64,000 nucleotides of DNA from contig CAJNOL010000402.1 in the NCBI GenBank assembly GCA_905250125.1, forward strand, positions 4,223 to 68,222, given 5' to 3'. The notes beneath the pieces are model-generated. The model was not told the DNA's origin, did not search any database, and was given only the letters and a program-made list of their open reading frames with translations. This DNA comes from Rotaria sordida (taxonomy: Eukaryota > Rotifera > Eurotatoria > Philodinida > Philodinidae). Positions within the stretch are counted from its first letter, which is position 1; each line of letters opens with the position of its first letter. This document shows, piece after piece, positions 1 through 8,050 of the stretch. The position numbers and the translations under genes were made by a program.

Positions 1-114
1 AAAAACCGCTACGAACGTCACCATTTTGTGCCCTGCTCTTACAACGACTACCTAATATCAGTAAACGATGAGGTGCCCGACCGTTGGTGGCAGGCGTATC
101 AGAAGCTTTTGTAG
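1..114 (+). CDS. C-terminal end of an unidentified protein (5' truncated by window)
   Basis: An open frame runs from the first base to a TAG at 112-114 and encodes 37 residues ending in DRWWQAYQKLL. The codon use (cgc, gtg, ccc, aac) looks like the neighbouring real genes, and no other frame is open here, so this is probably the tail of a gene that starts outside the window. I do not recognise the family from so short a piece. It is followed by about 200 bases without a gene before the PorP/SprF gene. Confidence 0.5.
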   Translation, partial: KNRYERHHFVPCSYNDYLISVNDEVPDRWWQAYQKLL

Positions 115-248
115 TGTTGAGTTTGGAGGGCCGAGGGGTGAGTTAATTAATGATTCTATCCCAAGCCTATTATTGCTGCATTACCACGAAGAAAAAAATT
201 TACCCAAAGTGTTGCGTAAAGATTATCAACACATATTTTTGTTAAAAA

Positions 249-279
249 TTTGTTGCTAAACAAAAATTAAATACTTTAG
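249..279 (+). promoter_or_regulatory. Candidate Bacteroidota promoter for the PorP/SprF gene
   Basis: TTTG at 249-252 is followed after 19 bases by TACTTTAG at 272-279. This is one mismatch from the Bacteroidota -7 element TAnnTTTG, with the expected -33/-7 spacing. It lies 36 bases upstream of the ATG at 316. The rest of 115-315 is AT-rich and shows no other feature. Confidence 0.45.
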
Positions 280-315
280 CACACTATTATTGAACAAAAG
301 AGTCATACTGCTACT

Positions 316-1251
316 ATGAAGAAACTGTTTACTATTGCCGCATTAGCCTTTACTTTTAGCCTGTCTGCACAGCAAGACCCGCAATTTACCCAATTCTTTT
401 TCAACAAGTTATGGGTTAACCCGGGCGCTGCCGGAGCAAACGATGCTATTTGCGCGAGCCTGTTAGGCCGCAGCCAATGGATGGGCTTTGAAGGCCACCC
501 AAAAACCATTTTGTTTAGTGCCGATATGCCTATAAACGCTATAAACAGCGGTGCAGGCTTAAGCTTTTACCAAGACAATTTGGGCCAGATAACTACAACT
601 AACGTTAAATTGGCTTACGCCTACCGTTTAAAATTAGGTACCGGCCGCTTAGGTTTAGGTTTAGACGTTGGCTACCTTGGCAAAAGCATAAAAGATCAAT
701 TTATTCCATTGCAAAGCGGCGACCCTGTGGTTGAGGGTATTGCAGGTAAAAACGCCGGCACATTCGATATGAGCTTTGGTGCTTTCTACAGCAACGAGAA
801 ATTATACTTCGGCTTATCTGCTACCCACTTAACCGGCCAGGACTTTAAATTTAAAGATGGTTCTACCATTGCTGCAACACTTGGTGCTGCTCAGCATTTC
901 TGGGCAATGGGTGGTTACAACTGGGAAGTCTCTCCTGACTTTACCCTTAAGCCATCGTTCTTAGTTAAAACAGACTTTGCTTCAACACAAGTTGATGTAA
1001 ACATAACAGCAATGTTTATGAGCCGCTTTTGGGGTGGTTTAAGCTACCGCCTGCAAGATGCACTTGCCGTTAACGTAGGCTTAAACATTTGGAAAGGCCT
1101 TAACATGGGCTTGGCTTACGACATTACAACGTCTAAACTTAACCAGTACTCTAAAGGTAGCGGCGAGATTTACTTAGGCTACTGCTTTAAAATTGAAAAA
1201 CCAACTGTTAAGACTAAGTTCTTTAACACACGTAACTTATCTGACAGATAA
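316..1251 (+). CDS. Type IX secretion system outer membrane protein, PorP/SprF family
   Basis: A 311-residue protein with a signal peptide (MKKLFTIAALAFTFSLSAQ) followed at once by the QDPQFTQFFFNK and NPGAAG motifs characteristic of PorP/SprF proteins. The remainder alternates short beta strands rich in Gly and aromatics, as expected for an outer membrane beta-barrel. Members of this family work in T9SS-dependent secretion or attachment of surface proteins, and SprF partners the adhesin SprB in gliding flavobacteria. It sits directly ahead of the gldKLMN genes but has its own promoter and a terminator, so it is probably a separate transcript serving the same machine. Which cargo it serves cannot be told from sequence; no SprB-like adhesin lies beside it. 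Confidence 0.9.
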   Translation: MKKLFTIAALAFTFSLSAQQDPQFTQFFFNKLWVNPGAAGANDAICASLLGRSQWMGFEGHPKTILFSADMPINAINSGAGLSFYQDNLGQITTTNVKLAYAYRLKLGTGRLGLGLDVGYLGKSIKDQFIPLQSGDPVVEGIAGKNAGTFDMSFGAFYSNEKLYFGLSATHLTGQDFKFKDGSTIAATLGAAQHFWAMGGYNWEVSPDFTLKPSFLVKTDFASTQVDVNITAMFMSRFWGGLSYRLQDALAVNVGLNIWKGLNMGLAYDITTSKLNQYSKGSGEIYLGYCFKIEKPTVKTKFFNTRNLSDR

Positions 1252-1268
1252 AAAAATAACACATAAAC

Positions 1269-1311
1269 GTAACCCTGGTACATTTATTATAGTATCAGGG
1301 TTATGTTTTTT
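1269..1311 (+). terminator. Rho-independent terminator after the PorP/SprF gene
   Basis: AACCCTG (1271-1277) pairs with CAGGGTT (1296-1302), extended by the flanking GTAC/GTAT bases, and is followed by a T-rich run. It starts about 20 bases after the stop codon at 1251. Confidence 0.6.
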
Positions 1312-1543
1312 ATATGAAAGACTGTTCCAAACACACATTTACAAGCCCGCATACAGCGGAATAGTAGGCTCTTACAGCTTGTAAACCCCTATGAATAGGA
1401 CGTTACAGAAAAATTTATAGTTACAATGCTGTGTTTGCAACATTTTTTTATTACTTTTGAAACTTATTAACAGTTGCGACGTTGAAAACAGCCAAGTGGC
1501 TTACGCAAAGTCGCATTACACAAGACAAACAAAACCGGCGTAT

Positions 1544-2866
1544 ATGAAGAAGGTCGTTTTTTTCGGTTTAATTCTGGTAGTAGCATTATATGCTTCTTGC
1601 GGGAATAAAGGCAACGGTTATTTAACCGGTGTTAAGGACCGTCAAAATTGGTTCCAGGAAGATCCTTATGGAATGGTATACATCCCTATGGGCTCATACA
1701 ATATGGGCGCTAGTGATCAGGACGTACCTTGGGGACAAACCCAACAAGGTAAAACTGTTTCTATCCAGGCATTTTACATGGACCAAACAGAGATCACTAA
1801 CAACGAGTACCGCCAGTTTGTGGTATACGTTCGTGACTCTATAGCACGCCGTATTTTAGGTGAAAACGTGGATGAGGAGTACTACATCACCCAGAATGAT
1901 TATGGTGATGATATTGACCCGCCAAACCTAAACTGGAAAAAGAAAATTAAATGGGATGGTGATGATGAGCGTGAGGCATTAGCCGACATGTACCTGCCGG
2001 AAAATGAGCAGTTCTACCGCCGCAAAGAAATTGATACCCGCAAGCTGTTGTTTGAATACTACTGGATTGACCTTAAAGAGGCTGCCCGTAAAGCAACACG
2101 TGCTAAATACATTAAAGACCGTTCGTCTCTTATCAAAAAAGACATTATTGCGGTTTACCCTGATACCCTTTGCTGGATACACGATTTCTCATACTCGTAC
2201 AACGAGCCTATGACTAACATGTACTTTTGGCATGTGGGCTACGACGACTACCCTGTAGTTGGCGTAAGCTGGAAACAAGCTTCGGCTTTCTGTATCTGGA
2301 GGACCCAATACCGTAACGATTACCTATCTTCTAAAGAAGAGCCATTTGAGCAAAACTACCGCCTACCTACCGAAAGCGAGTGGGAATACGCGGCACGTGG
2401 CGGGTTCGACTTAAGCCCATACCCATGGGGCGGCCCATACATACGTAACAGTAACGGCTGTTTCTTAGGTAACTACAAACCAATGCGTGGTAACTATATT
2501 GACGACGGCGGTTTCCATACCGTTAAGGCTTACGAATACAACCCTAACAACTACGGTTTATACTGTATGGCAGGTAACGTATCGGAGTGGACCAGCAACG
2601 CGTTTGACGAGTCGGCTTACAGCTATACCCACGACTTAAACCCTGACTACCAATACGACGCTAAAGATAACGAGCACTATACTAAAAAGCGTAAAGTTAT
2701 CCGTGGCGGTTCTTGGAAAGACATAGGCTTTTACCTGCAAAACGGTTCTCGTACTTACGAGTACCAGGACACTGCTAAGGCTTACGTTGGTTTCCGTTGT
2801 GTAATCAGCTACATTGGCCGCGACAAAAACGATGATACCCGCACCAAAAGCGGCGACTTAAAATAG
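1544..2866 (+). CDS. gldK: GldK, T9SS/gliding lipoprotein with formylglycine-generating-enzyme-like fold
   Basis: An open frame exists from 1457, but the ATG at 1544 gives a lipoprotein signal peptide (MKKVVFFGLILVVALYASC) with the lipobox Cys at residue 19, so that start is chosen; the mature protein is about 420 residues. It carries the SUMF1/FGE-like domain of GldK: YIPMGSYNMG near the N-terminus, MDQTEITNNEYRQF, then WEYAARGG, GNVSEWT and VIRGGSWKD towards the C-terminus. In T9SS, GldK (PorK) forms a periplasmic ring with GldN attached to the outer membrane. The family is not thought to be enzymatically active. It is the first gene of gldKLMN. A possible -7 element (TACTTTTG, 1452-1459) lies about 85 bases upstream of the start. 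Confidence 0.95.
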   Translation: MKKVVFFGLILVVALYASCGNKGNGYLTGVKDRQNWFQEDPYGMVYIPMGSYNMGASDQDVPWGQTQQGKTVSIQAFYMDQTEITNNEYRQFVVYVRDSIARRILGENVDEEYYITQNDYGDDIDPPNLNWKKKIKWDGDDEREALADMYLPENEQFYRRKEIDTRKLLFEYYWIDLKEAARKATRAKYIKDRSSLIKKDIIAVYPDTLCWIHDFSYSYNEPMTNMYFWHVGYDDYPVVGVSWKQASAFCIWRTQYRNDYLSSKEEPFEQNYRLPTESEWEYAARGGFDLSPYPWGGPYIRNSNGCFLGNYKPMRGNYIDDGGFHTVKAYEYNPNNYGLYCMAGNVSEWTSNAFDESAYSYTHDLNPDYQYDAKDNEHYTKKRKVIRGGSWKDIGFYLQNGSRTYEYQDTAKAYVGFRCVISYIGRDKNDDTRTKSGDLK

Positions 2867-2969
2867 TGGTAACTTTAAGTAAAAAGCATCCGTTTAAACG
2901 TTTCAGAATTTCTAACTAATATTTTATAATTAACACTAATTTTTTAAGCTAACTAAAAAGAAAAAAGCA

Positions 2970-3770
2970 ATGCAAAGCAAAGCGTGGAAAAATTTTATGG
3001 CTAAGCTCTACGGTATTGGAGCGGCAGTAGTAATTGTAGGTGCACTATTTAAAATTCAGCACTGGAAAGGTGCCGATATCATGTTAATTATTGGTCTTGG
3101 AACCGAGGCCGTAATTTTCTTTTTCTCAGCTTTTGAAAAAGTACACGAAGATCTTGACTGGACTTTGGTTTACCCTGAATTAGCAGGTATACCTGATGCT
3201 GACGGCCGTACAAAAGACAAAAAAGCCCTTACTAAAAGTGGCGATGCCGTTTCTCAAGAACTAGACAAATTATTAAGCGACGCCAAAATTGGCCCTGAGT
3301 TAGTAGAAAGCCTTGGCAAAGGGATGAAATCTCTTGCTGAGAGCACTAACAAAATGACTGATATTGCTGATGCACAGCTTGCAACAAACGATTATGTGAA
3401 CAACGTGAAAAGCGCTTCACAATCGGTTGAAAAACTTGCTGAATCATACCTTAAAGCTTCTAACTCGTTAACCTCTGTTGTTGTTTCTAACGACGAAGGC
3501 AAATCGTATGGCGAGCAGCTTGCTGTAATGTCGAAAAAAATGGGTGAACTAAACTCTATTTACGACCTACAGTTACAAGGTTCAAAAGATTACGTAGAAT
3601 CTACTAACAAGTACTTTGCCGGTGTTAACACATTGATGCAAAACTTAAGCGACTCTGTAGCCGACACTAAACGTTACAAAGAAGAAATCGCCCAGTTAGG
3701 TTCTAACCTTGAAGCATTGAATACCGTTTACGGTAACATGCTTTCAGCCATGAACTTCCGTAAGGCTTAA
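2970..3770 (+). CDS. gldL: GldL, inner-membrane T9SS motor protein
   Basis: 266 residues beginning MQSKAWKNFMAKLYG, with two N-terminal transmembrane helices (about residues 12-30 and 37-55) separated by the short loop FKIQHWKGAD. A charged cytoplasmic region rich in predicted helix and coiled coil follows (roughly 70-260). The FEKVHEDLDWTLVYPEL motif after the second helix is typical of GldL. GldL and GldM form the proton-driven rotary motor that powers type IX secretion and gliding. A conserved Glu in the second helix is thought to take part in proton transfer, and an acidic residue (GLGTEAVIFF) is present here. The gene lies between gldK and gldM in one operon. Confidence 0.95.
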   Translation: MQSKAWKNFMAKLYGIGAAVVIVGALFKIQHWKGADIMLIIGLGTEAVIFFFSAFEKVHEDLDWTLVYPELAGIPDADGRTKDKKALTKSGDAVSQELDKLLSDAKIGPELVESLGKGMKSLAESTNKMTDIADAQLATNDYVNNVKSASQSVEKLAESYLKASNSLTSVVVSNDEGKSYGEQLAVMSKKMGELNSIYDLQLQGSKDYVESTNKYFAGVNTLMQNLSDSVADTKRYKEEIAQLGSNLEALNTVYGNMLSAMNFRKA

Positions 3771-3819
3771 TTTTCCCCTTATATATTAATTAAACCAACG
3801 TTAATAAAAGAAACGGAAA

Positions 3820-5409
3820 ATGGCATCAGGTAAAGCAACACCTAGGCAGAAGATGATCAACATGATGTATTTAGTACTAACAGCCCTGTTAGCACTAAAC
3901 GTATCTAAAGAGATTCTTAATGCCTTTGTGATTATGAACGATGGTTTGACCGATACCCGGTTAAACCTTGAAAAGAAGAATACCGACTTATTAAAGATTT
4001 TTGAAGAATCGGCAAAAACACAGCCTAAGTACAAGGCTGCTTTCGATAAATCAAAAGAGATACATGGCCTTGCCGACAAGCTTACTAAAGAGGTTGAGGA
4101 TATGAAAATCAACCTTATTAAGGAGTGCGAAGGCGATGGTACTGAAGCTATAGAAGGCGGTACTAAAATTGTTTTAGCCAAACTTGGCAAAAAAGACGAT
4201 TACGATACCCCTACCCGCGTTATGGTTGGCTTGGAAACAGGCCCTCCGGGAAAAGGTAAAGAACTAAAAGATAAGCTTAACAACTACGTTAAGACTATCA
4301 TGGATAAGTATATCGATCCTCGCGATAAGGATAAACTTAAATCGTCTATCTACATTAACACTAAAGACGAGAAAGACCCTGAAGAACCTGAAATTGATAC
4401 CTGGGAGGAGAAAATTTTTCACCACACCCCAATGGCTGCGGCTATTGCCCACTTATCAAAAATTCAAGGCGACATACGTAAAGTAGAAAGTGAAGCCATT
4501 GGCTACCTTTTCTCTAGCGTAACTGCCCGCCAGGTTGCTTTTGATAAATTCTCAGCAATTGTATCGCTTAAAGAAGGCTTTATTTTTACCGGCAGCAGCA
4601 CAGAAGCTACTATTGGTTTAGGTGCTTACGACTCTAGCCAAAAACTTAAAATTAAGATTAACGGCAGCTTAGTTGGCGACGATAAAATTAAAGACGGCGT
4701 AGCTATTATTCCAATTAATGGCAGCTCTGTAGGCGAGCAAACTCTTAAAGGCGAGATATTTGTATTTGACCCTGATAAGAATGCTGAAGTGCCTTACCCA
4801 TTTGAAACTAAGTACGTTGTAGGTGCCCCTATGGCAACTATATCTCCGGTTAAAATGAACGTAATGTACATTGGTGTAGATAACCCTATTGATGTATCAG
4901 TATCGGGTGTTGCTGCACAAAATGTAACAGCATCGTTCCCGGGCTGCTCAGTTTCTGGTAGCGGTGGCCACTACACAGTTAAACCAACCACTGCCCCCGG
5001 CACTAAGTGTATGGTTAACGTTAGCGCCAAAATGCCTGACGGTACTTCTAAAGCAATGGGTAAAATGGAATTCCGTATTAAACGTGTTCCAGACCCTATA
5101 GGTATGTATATTGGCAGCAAAGGTGGCAACATGGCTACTGCAACTGTTAAAGCAGGCCAGGGTATTAACTGTGTGCTTGAGAACTTTGACTTTGACCTTA
5201 AATTTAATATTACCAGCTTTACCATGGGTGCTAACGTAAAAGGCAACTACATGGAAGCTAACTGCAGTGGCCCTGCATTTAACAGCCAGGCTAAAGACAT
5301 ATTATCAAGGTTAGGAACCGGTGCTAAAGTATTCTTTGATAACATTAAGGCTAAAGGCCCTGATGGTACCAGCCGTACCCTAGCTCCATTCTTTGTAACC
5401 TGTAGGTAA
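3820..5409 (+). CDS. gldM: GldM, periplasm-spanning T9SS motor protein
   Basis: 529 residues beginning MASGKATPRQKMINMMYLVLTALLALNVS, which is the GldM signature: a short basic cytoplasmic N-terminus and one transmembrane helix (about residues 14-33). The long periplasmic part starts with a helical domain and then carries successive beta-rich domains (about residues 225-529), including the GAPMATISPVKMNVMYIG stretch found in GldM/PorM. GldM dimers reach from the GldL ring to the GldK/GldN ring and transmit motor torque. Length matches the family (about 510-530). It is 49 bases downstream of gldL and 22 bases upstream of gldN. Confidence 0.95.
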   Translation: MASGKATPRQKMINMMYLVLTALLALNVSKEILNAFVIMNDGLTDTRLNLEKKNTDLLKIFEESAKTQPKYKAAFDKSKEIHGLADKLTKEVEDMKINLIKECEGDGTEAIEGGTKIVLAKLGKKDDYDTPTRVMVGLETGPPGKGKELKDKLNNYVKTIMDKYIDPRDKDKLKSSIYINTKDEKDPEEPEIDTWEEKIFHHTPMAAAIAHLSKIQGDIRKVESEAIGYLFSSVTARQVAFDKFSAIVSLKEGFIFTGSSTEATIGLGAYDSSQKLKIKINGSLVGDDKIKDGVAIIPINGSSVGEQTLKGEIFVFDPDKNAEVPYPFETKYVVGAPMATISPVKMNVMYIGVDNPIDVSVSGVAAQNVTASFPGCSVSGSGGHYTVKPTTAPGTKCMVNVSAKMPDGTSKAMGKMEFRIKRVPDPIGMYIGSKGGNMATATVKAGQGINCVLENFDFDLKFNITSFTMGANVKGNYMEANCSGPAFNSQAKDILSRLGTGAKVFFDNIKAKGPDGTSRTLAPFFVTCR

Positions 5410-5431
5410 TAAAACAGTAAAAGAGGTTTAT

Positions 5432-6274
5432 ATGAAAGCGATGAAACTAATAGTTGTAGCCTTGGTTCTGATAGTATCAGGATTAAAAGCGCAAATTCTT
5501 GATAAGCCTACCAACGGCTTGTTAAAGAAAGAACACGTGCCTAACCGCGCGCCTGTTCCTTACGCTCAACTTCGCGAGGCCGACCTGATGTATGAAAAAT
5601 GGGTTTGGCGTACGATTGACGTTCGCGAGAAAATAAACCACAATTTTTACTACCCGTTAGAGCCGCTAAATAACCGCGTAAACCTTTTAAAGATAGTACT
5701 TGATGCTGTTCAGGAAGGTTCTATTACCGCTTACTCTAGCCGCGACGACGAGTTTACCATACCTATGACCAAAGAGGAAGTAGGTGGTATTGGCCGCCGT
5801 ATTGATACGCTGCAAATACCGGACTTATACGATCCAGCCATTTTACGCGACACCATTATTATCTCATCTCTTGAGCCTAAAGACATTCTTGAATGGCAAC
5901 TAAAAGAGATTTGGTTTTTTGACAAGCAAAAATCTATAATGGATGTTCGTATTGTAGGTATGTGCCCAGTACGTTATGTTTACGACAAAGCGTCGGGCGA
6001 GTTTAAAGGCAAGCAACAAATGTTCTGGATTTACTTTCCTGAAGCACGTAAAACTTTCGCTAAAACAGAGGTATTTAACCGTTTTAACGATAGCGAGCGC
6101 CGCACCTGGGATGATATTTTCTGGAAACGCATTTTTGGTAGCTACATTATCAAAGAAACCAACCCATTTGACCGTCGCATAGCCGACTATAAAATTGGTA
6201 TGGATGCTCTTATTGAGGCCGACCGTATTAAAGGCGACCTTATGAATATTGAGCATGACCTTTGGGACTTTTAA
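5432..6274 (+). CDS. gldN: GldN, periplasmic T9SS ring component
   Basis: 280 residues with a signal peptide (MKAMKLIVVALVLIVSGLKAQ), then ADLMYEKWVWRTIDVREKINHNFYYPL, the strongly conserved GldN/PorN motif. Further family motifs are VRIVGMCPVRYVYD and FWIYFPEARKTFA. GldN binds GldK to form the periplasmic ring complex. It is the last gene of the operon: a strong terminator follows 18 bases after the stop. The protein is shorter than some GldN homologs (about 300-350), which mainly lack a C-terminal tail here. Confidence 0.94.
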   Translation: MKAMKLIVVALVLIVSGLKAQILDKPTNGLLKKEHVPNRAPVPYAQLREADLMYEKWVWRTIDVREKINHNFYYPLEPLNNRVNLLKIVLDAVQEGSITAYSSRDDEFTIPMTKEEVGGIGRRIDTLQIPDLYDPAILRDTIIISSLEPKDILEWQLKEIWFFDKQKSIMDVRIVGMCPVRYVYDKASGEFKGKQQMFWIYFPEARKTFAKTEVFNRFNDSERRTWDDIFWKRIFGSYIIKETNPFDRRIADYKIGMDALIEADRIKGDLMNIEHDLWDF

Positions 6275-6292
6275 TCGAATCTCATTCAATAG

Positions 6293-6323
6293 AAAAACCC
6301 TGACGGAAACGTCGGGGTTTTTT
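6293..6323. terminator. Bidirectional terminator between gldN and the DUF4296 gene
   Basis: A 13-bp stem (6293-6305 with 6310-6322, one G-T wobble) closes on a GAAA tetraloop, with A-rich and T-rich flanks on either side. It can serve both converging transcripts, and the stop codon of the minus-strand gene (6322-6324) overlaps its edge. Confidence 0.85.
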
Positions 6324-6678
6324 ATTTAACCAATGCCTGGCGTTTGTTAAGCTCCTCTATGGTCTTTTCAAAAAGACTGTTGTATAGCTCCGGGTTTGAT
6401 GAATAGTATTTATGACTGTCTTCAAACTTTTTTTGGGTAATACCGTGGTTAAAAAACACCTGCTCGTAATCCCTATACAGTTTTTGCTTGCCTTCTTCTA
6501 ACCCTTTGCTGTTGCCAAGGTTTGTCTTTGCCTCAATAACATGTATATCGGCCATTACCTGCACCATCGTATCAAAAGGCATATACTCGCCATCCATATT
6601 AGATTCGGGGTTGCTACAGGCAGCTAAAAGCCACACAGCAACAAACAATGCCTTGTATTTGATAGAAGGAAATTTCAT
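6322..6678 (-). CDS. DUF4296 family lipoprotein
   Basis: 118 residues with a lipoprotein signal ending LLAAC (Cys 21). The body is helical and contains the DUF4296 pattern: M-x-x-IHVIEAKT near residue 46, then a C-terminal run with HGITQKKFEDSHKYYSSNPE and a final helix. DUF4296 proteins are small envelope lipoproteins of unknown function found across Bacteroidota, often beside dihydroorotase as here. The start codon abuts the dihydroorotase stop codon with no gap, so the two genes are probably co-transcribed and translationally coupled. Confidence 0.85.
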   Translation of the reverse strand: MKFPSIKYKALFVAVWLLAACSNPESNMDGEYMPFDTMVQVMADIHVIEAKTNLGNSKGLEEGKQKLYRDYEQVFFNHGITQKKFEDSHKYYSSNPELYNSLFEKTIEELNKRQALVK

Positions 6679-8037
6679 TTACCTGTTAAAAGTTAAACGC
6701 ATACCACGGCTGCTTTCGTTAAACGTACCGTTGTTATAAACGTGGTTACCATTAACAAAAGTATGTTGCACGGCAGCTTTAAATGTATGGCCTTCAAACG
6801 GGCTCCAGCCGCATTTGTATAGCAGGTTGCTTTTATCAACCGTCCATGGGCTGTTAAGGTTTACCACAGCCAAATCGGCAAAGTAGCCCTCGCGGATAAA
6901 GCCGCGCTTCTCTACTTCAAACAGTATAGCCGGGTTGTGGCTCATCTTCTCTGCAATGCGCTCTAAGGTAATTTTACCTGCATGGTAAAAATCGAGCATG
7001 GCGTTTAAGGTATGCTGTATCAGCGGCCCGCCCGATGGTGCATCTACATAGGATTTATTCTTCTCCTCTATAGTATGCGGGGCATGGTCGGTAGCAATAA
7101 CATCTATACGGTTATCAAGTACCGCGGCAAAAATAGCATCCCTGTCGTATGCCGATTTTACTGCAGGGTTCCATTTGATGTAGTTGCCCTTGGTTTTATA
7201 ATCAGCATCGCTAAACCATAAGTGGTGGATGCAGGCTTCGGCGGTAATGCGCTTTTCGGCCAACGGCTTATCGTTGCTAAAGAGCATCGTTTCTTCAGCC
7301 GTAGATATATGCAGTATATGCAGGCGCGCATTGTGCTTTTGGGCTAGTTCAAACGCGTACGTTGATGAGCCGTAGCAAGCCTCACGGCTACGTATATAAG
7401 GGTGGTACCAAGCTGGAACATCATCTCCATAAATATGGCGGAAGTGCATCAGGCTTTTTTTAATCATCGGGTCAACCTCGCAATGCGTTGCTATAAGCGT
7501 TTTGCTGTGCTTAAATATATTGTCCAGTGCTTCGGGGTTATCCACCAGCATATCGCCTGTAGAAGAGCCCATAAATATCTTAACACCGCAAACCTTGCGT
7601 GGGTCTATAGCTGTTACCTCATCAAGGTTGCTATTAGTAGTACCAATATAGAACGAGTAGTTAGCCAGCGACACCTCTGATGCCCGGCTGTACTTTTGCT
7701 CGAGCAACTCATTAGTAACAGCACCGGGAACGGTATTGGGCATTTCCATATAACTGGTAACACCACCGGCAACAGCGGCTTTAGCTTCGGTATACAACTC
7801 ACCTTTGTGGGTTAAACCCGGCTCGCGAAAATGTACCTGGTCGTCTATCACCCCCGGGAAAACATGCAACCCGTCAAGGCTAAGCACCTCTTTAGCTTGC
7901 AAGCCCTGCAGCCCGTCTTCAATGTTAATTATTCTCTTTATCAGCCCGCCTTCAATGGCAATATGGGCTTTGAAAACCTCCCCCTCGTTTACCACGTGGG
8001 CATTGGTTAAAACTATATCAGCAGTAATGGGTTGCAC
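6679..8037 (-). CDS. pyrC: Dihydroorotase (class I type, cyclic amidohydrolase)
   Basis: 452 residues of the amidohydrolase superfamily. It should interconvert carbamoyl-aspartate and dihydroorotate in pyrimidine synthesis in the cytoplasm. Visible landmarks are PGVIDDQVHFREPG (62-74), the carboxylated-lysine region GVKIFMGSSTG (K153), metal-binding histidines in THCEVD (H185) and LHILHIST (H240/H243), and the catalytic Asp in IATDHAPHT (D317). The usual HxH metal motif of strand 1 reads Q67-V-H69, so the first His is a Gln. From memory this DQVHF form is common in Bacteroidota dihydroorotases. The gene is followed directly by the DUF4296 gene. An allantoinase or hydantoinase role is less likely given the REPG motif. 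Confidence 0.9.
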   Translation of the reverse strand: MQPITADIVLTNAHVVNEGEVFKAHIAIEGGLIKRIINIEDGLQGLQAKEVLSLDGLHVFPGVIDDQVHFREPGLTHKGELYTEAKAAVAGGVTSYMEMPNTVPGAVTNELLEQKYSRASEVSLANYSFYIGTTNSNLDEVTAIDPRKVCGVKIFMGSSTGDMLVDNPEALDNIFKHSKTLIATHCEVDPMIKKSLMHFRHIYGDDVPAWYHPYIRSREACYGSSTYAFELAQKHNARLHILHISTAEETMLFSNDKPLAEKRITAEACIHHLWFSDADYKTKGNYIKWNPAVKSAYDRDAIFAAVLDNRIDVIATDHAPHTIEEKNKSYVDAPSGGPLIQHTLNAMLDFYHAGKITLERIAEKMSHNPAILFEVEKRGFIREGYFADLAVVNLNSPWTVDKSNLLYKCGWSPFEGHTFKAAVQHTFVNGNHVYNNGTFNESSRGMRLTFNR

Positions 8038-8050
8038 AGTTCAAATATCG

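Noticed and set aside
68-259. 63-residue frame at the window start
   Set aside because: It overlaps the tail of the real frame 1-114 out of phase, and its later part is AT-rich non-coding sequence and promoter.
1457-1543. Upstream start for gldK
   Set aside because: It adds 29 residues ahead of a textbook lipoprotein signal and overlaps a probable -7 element.
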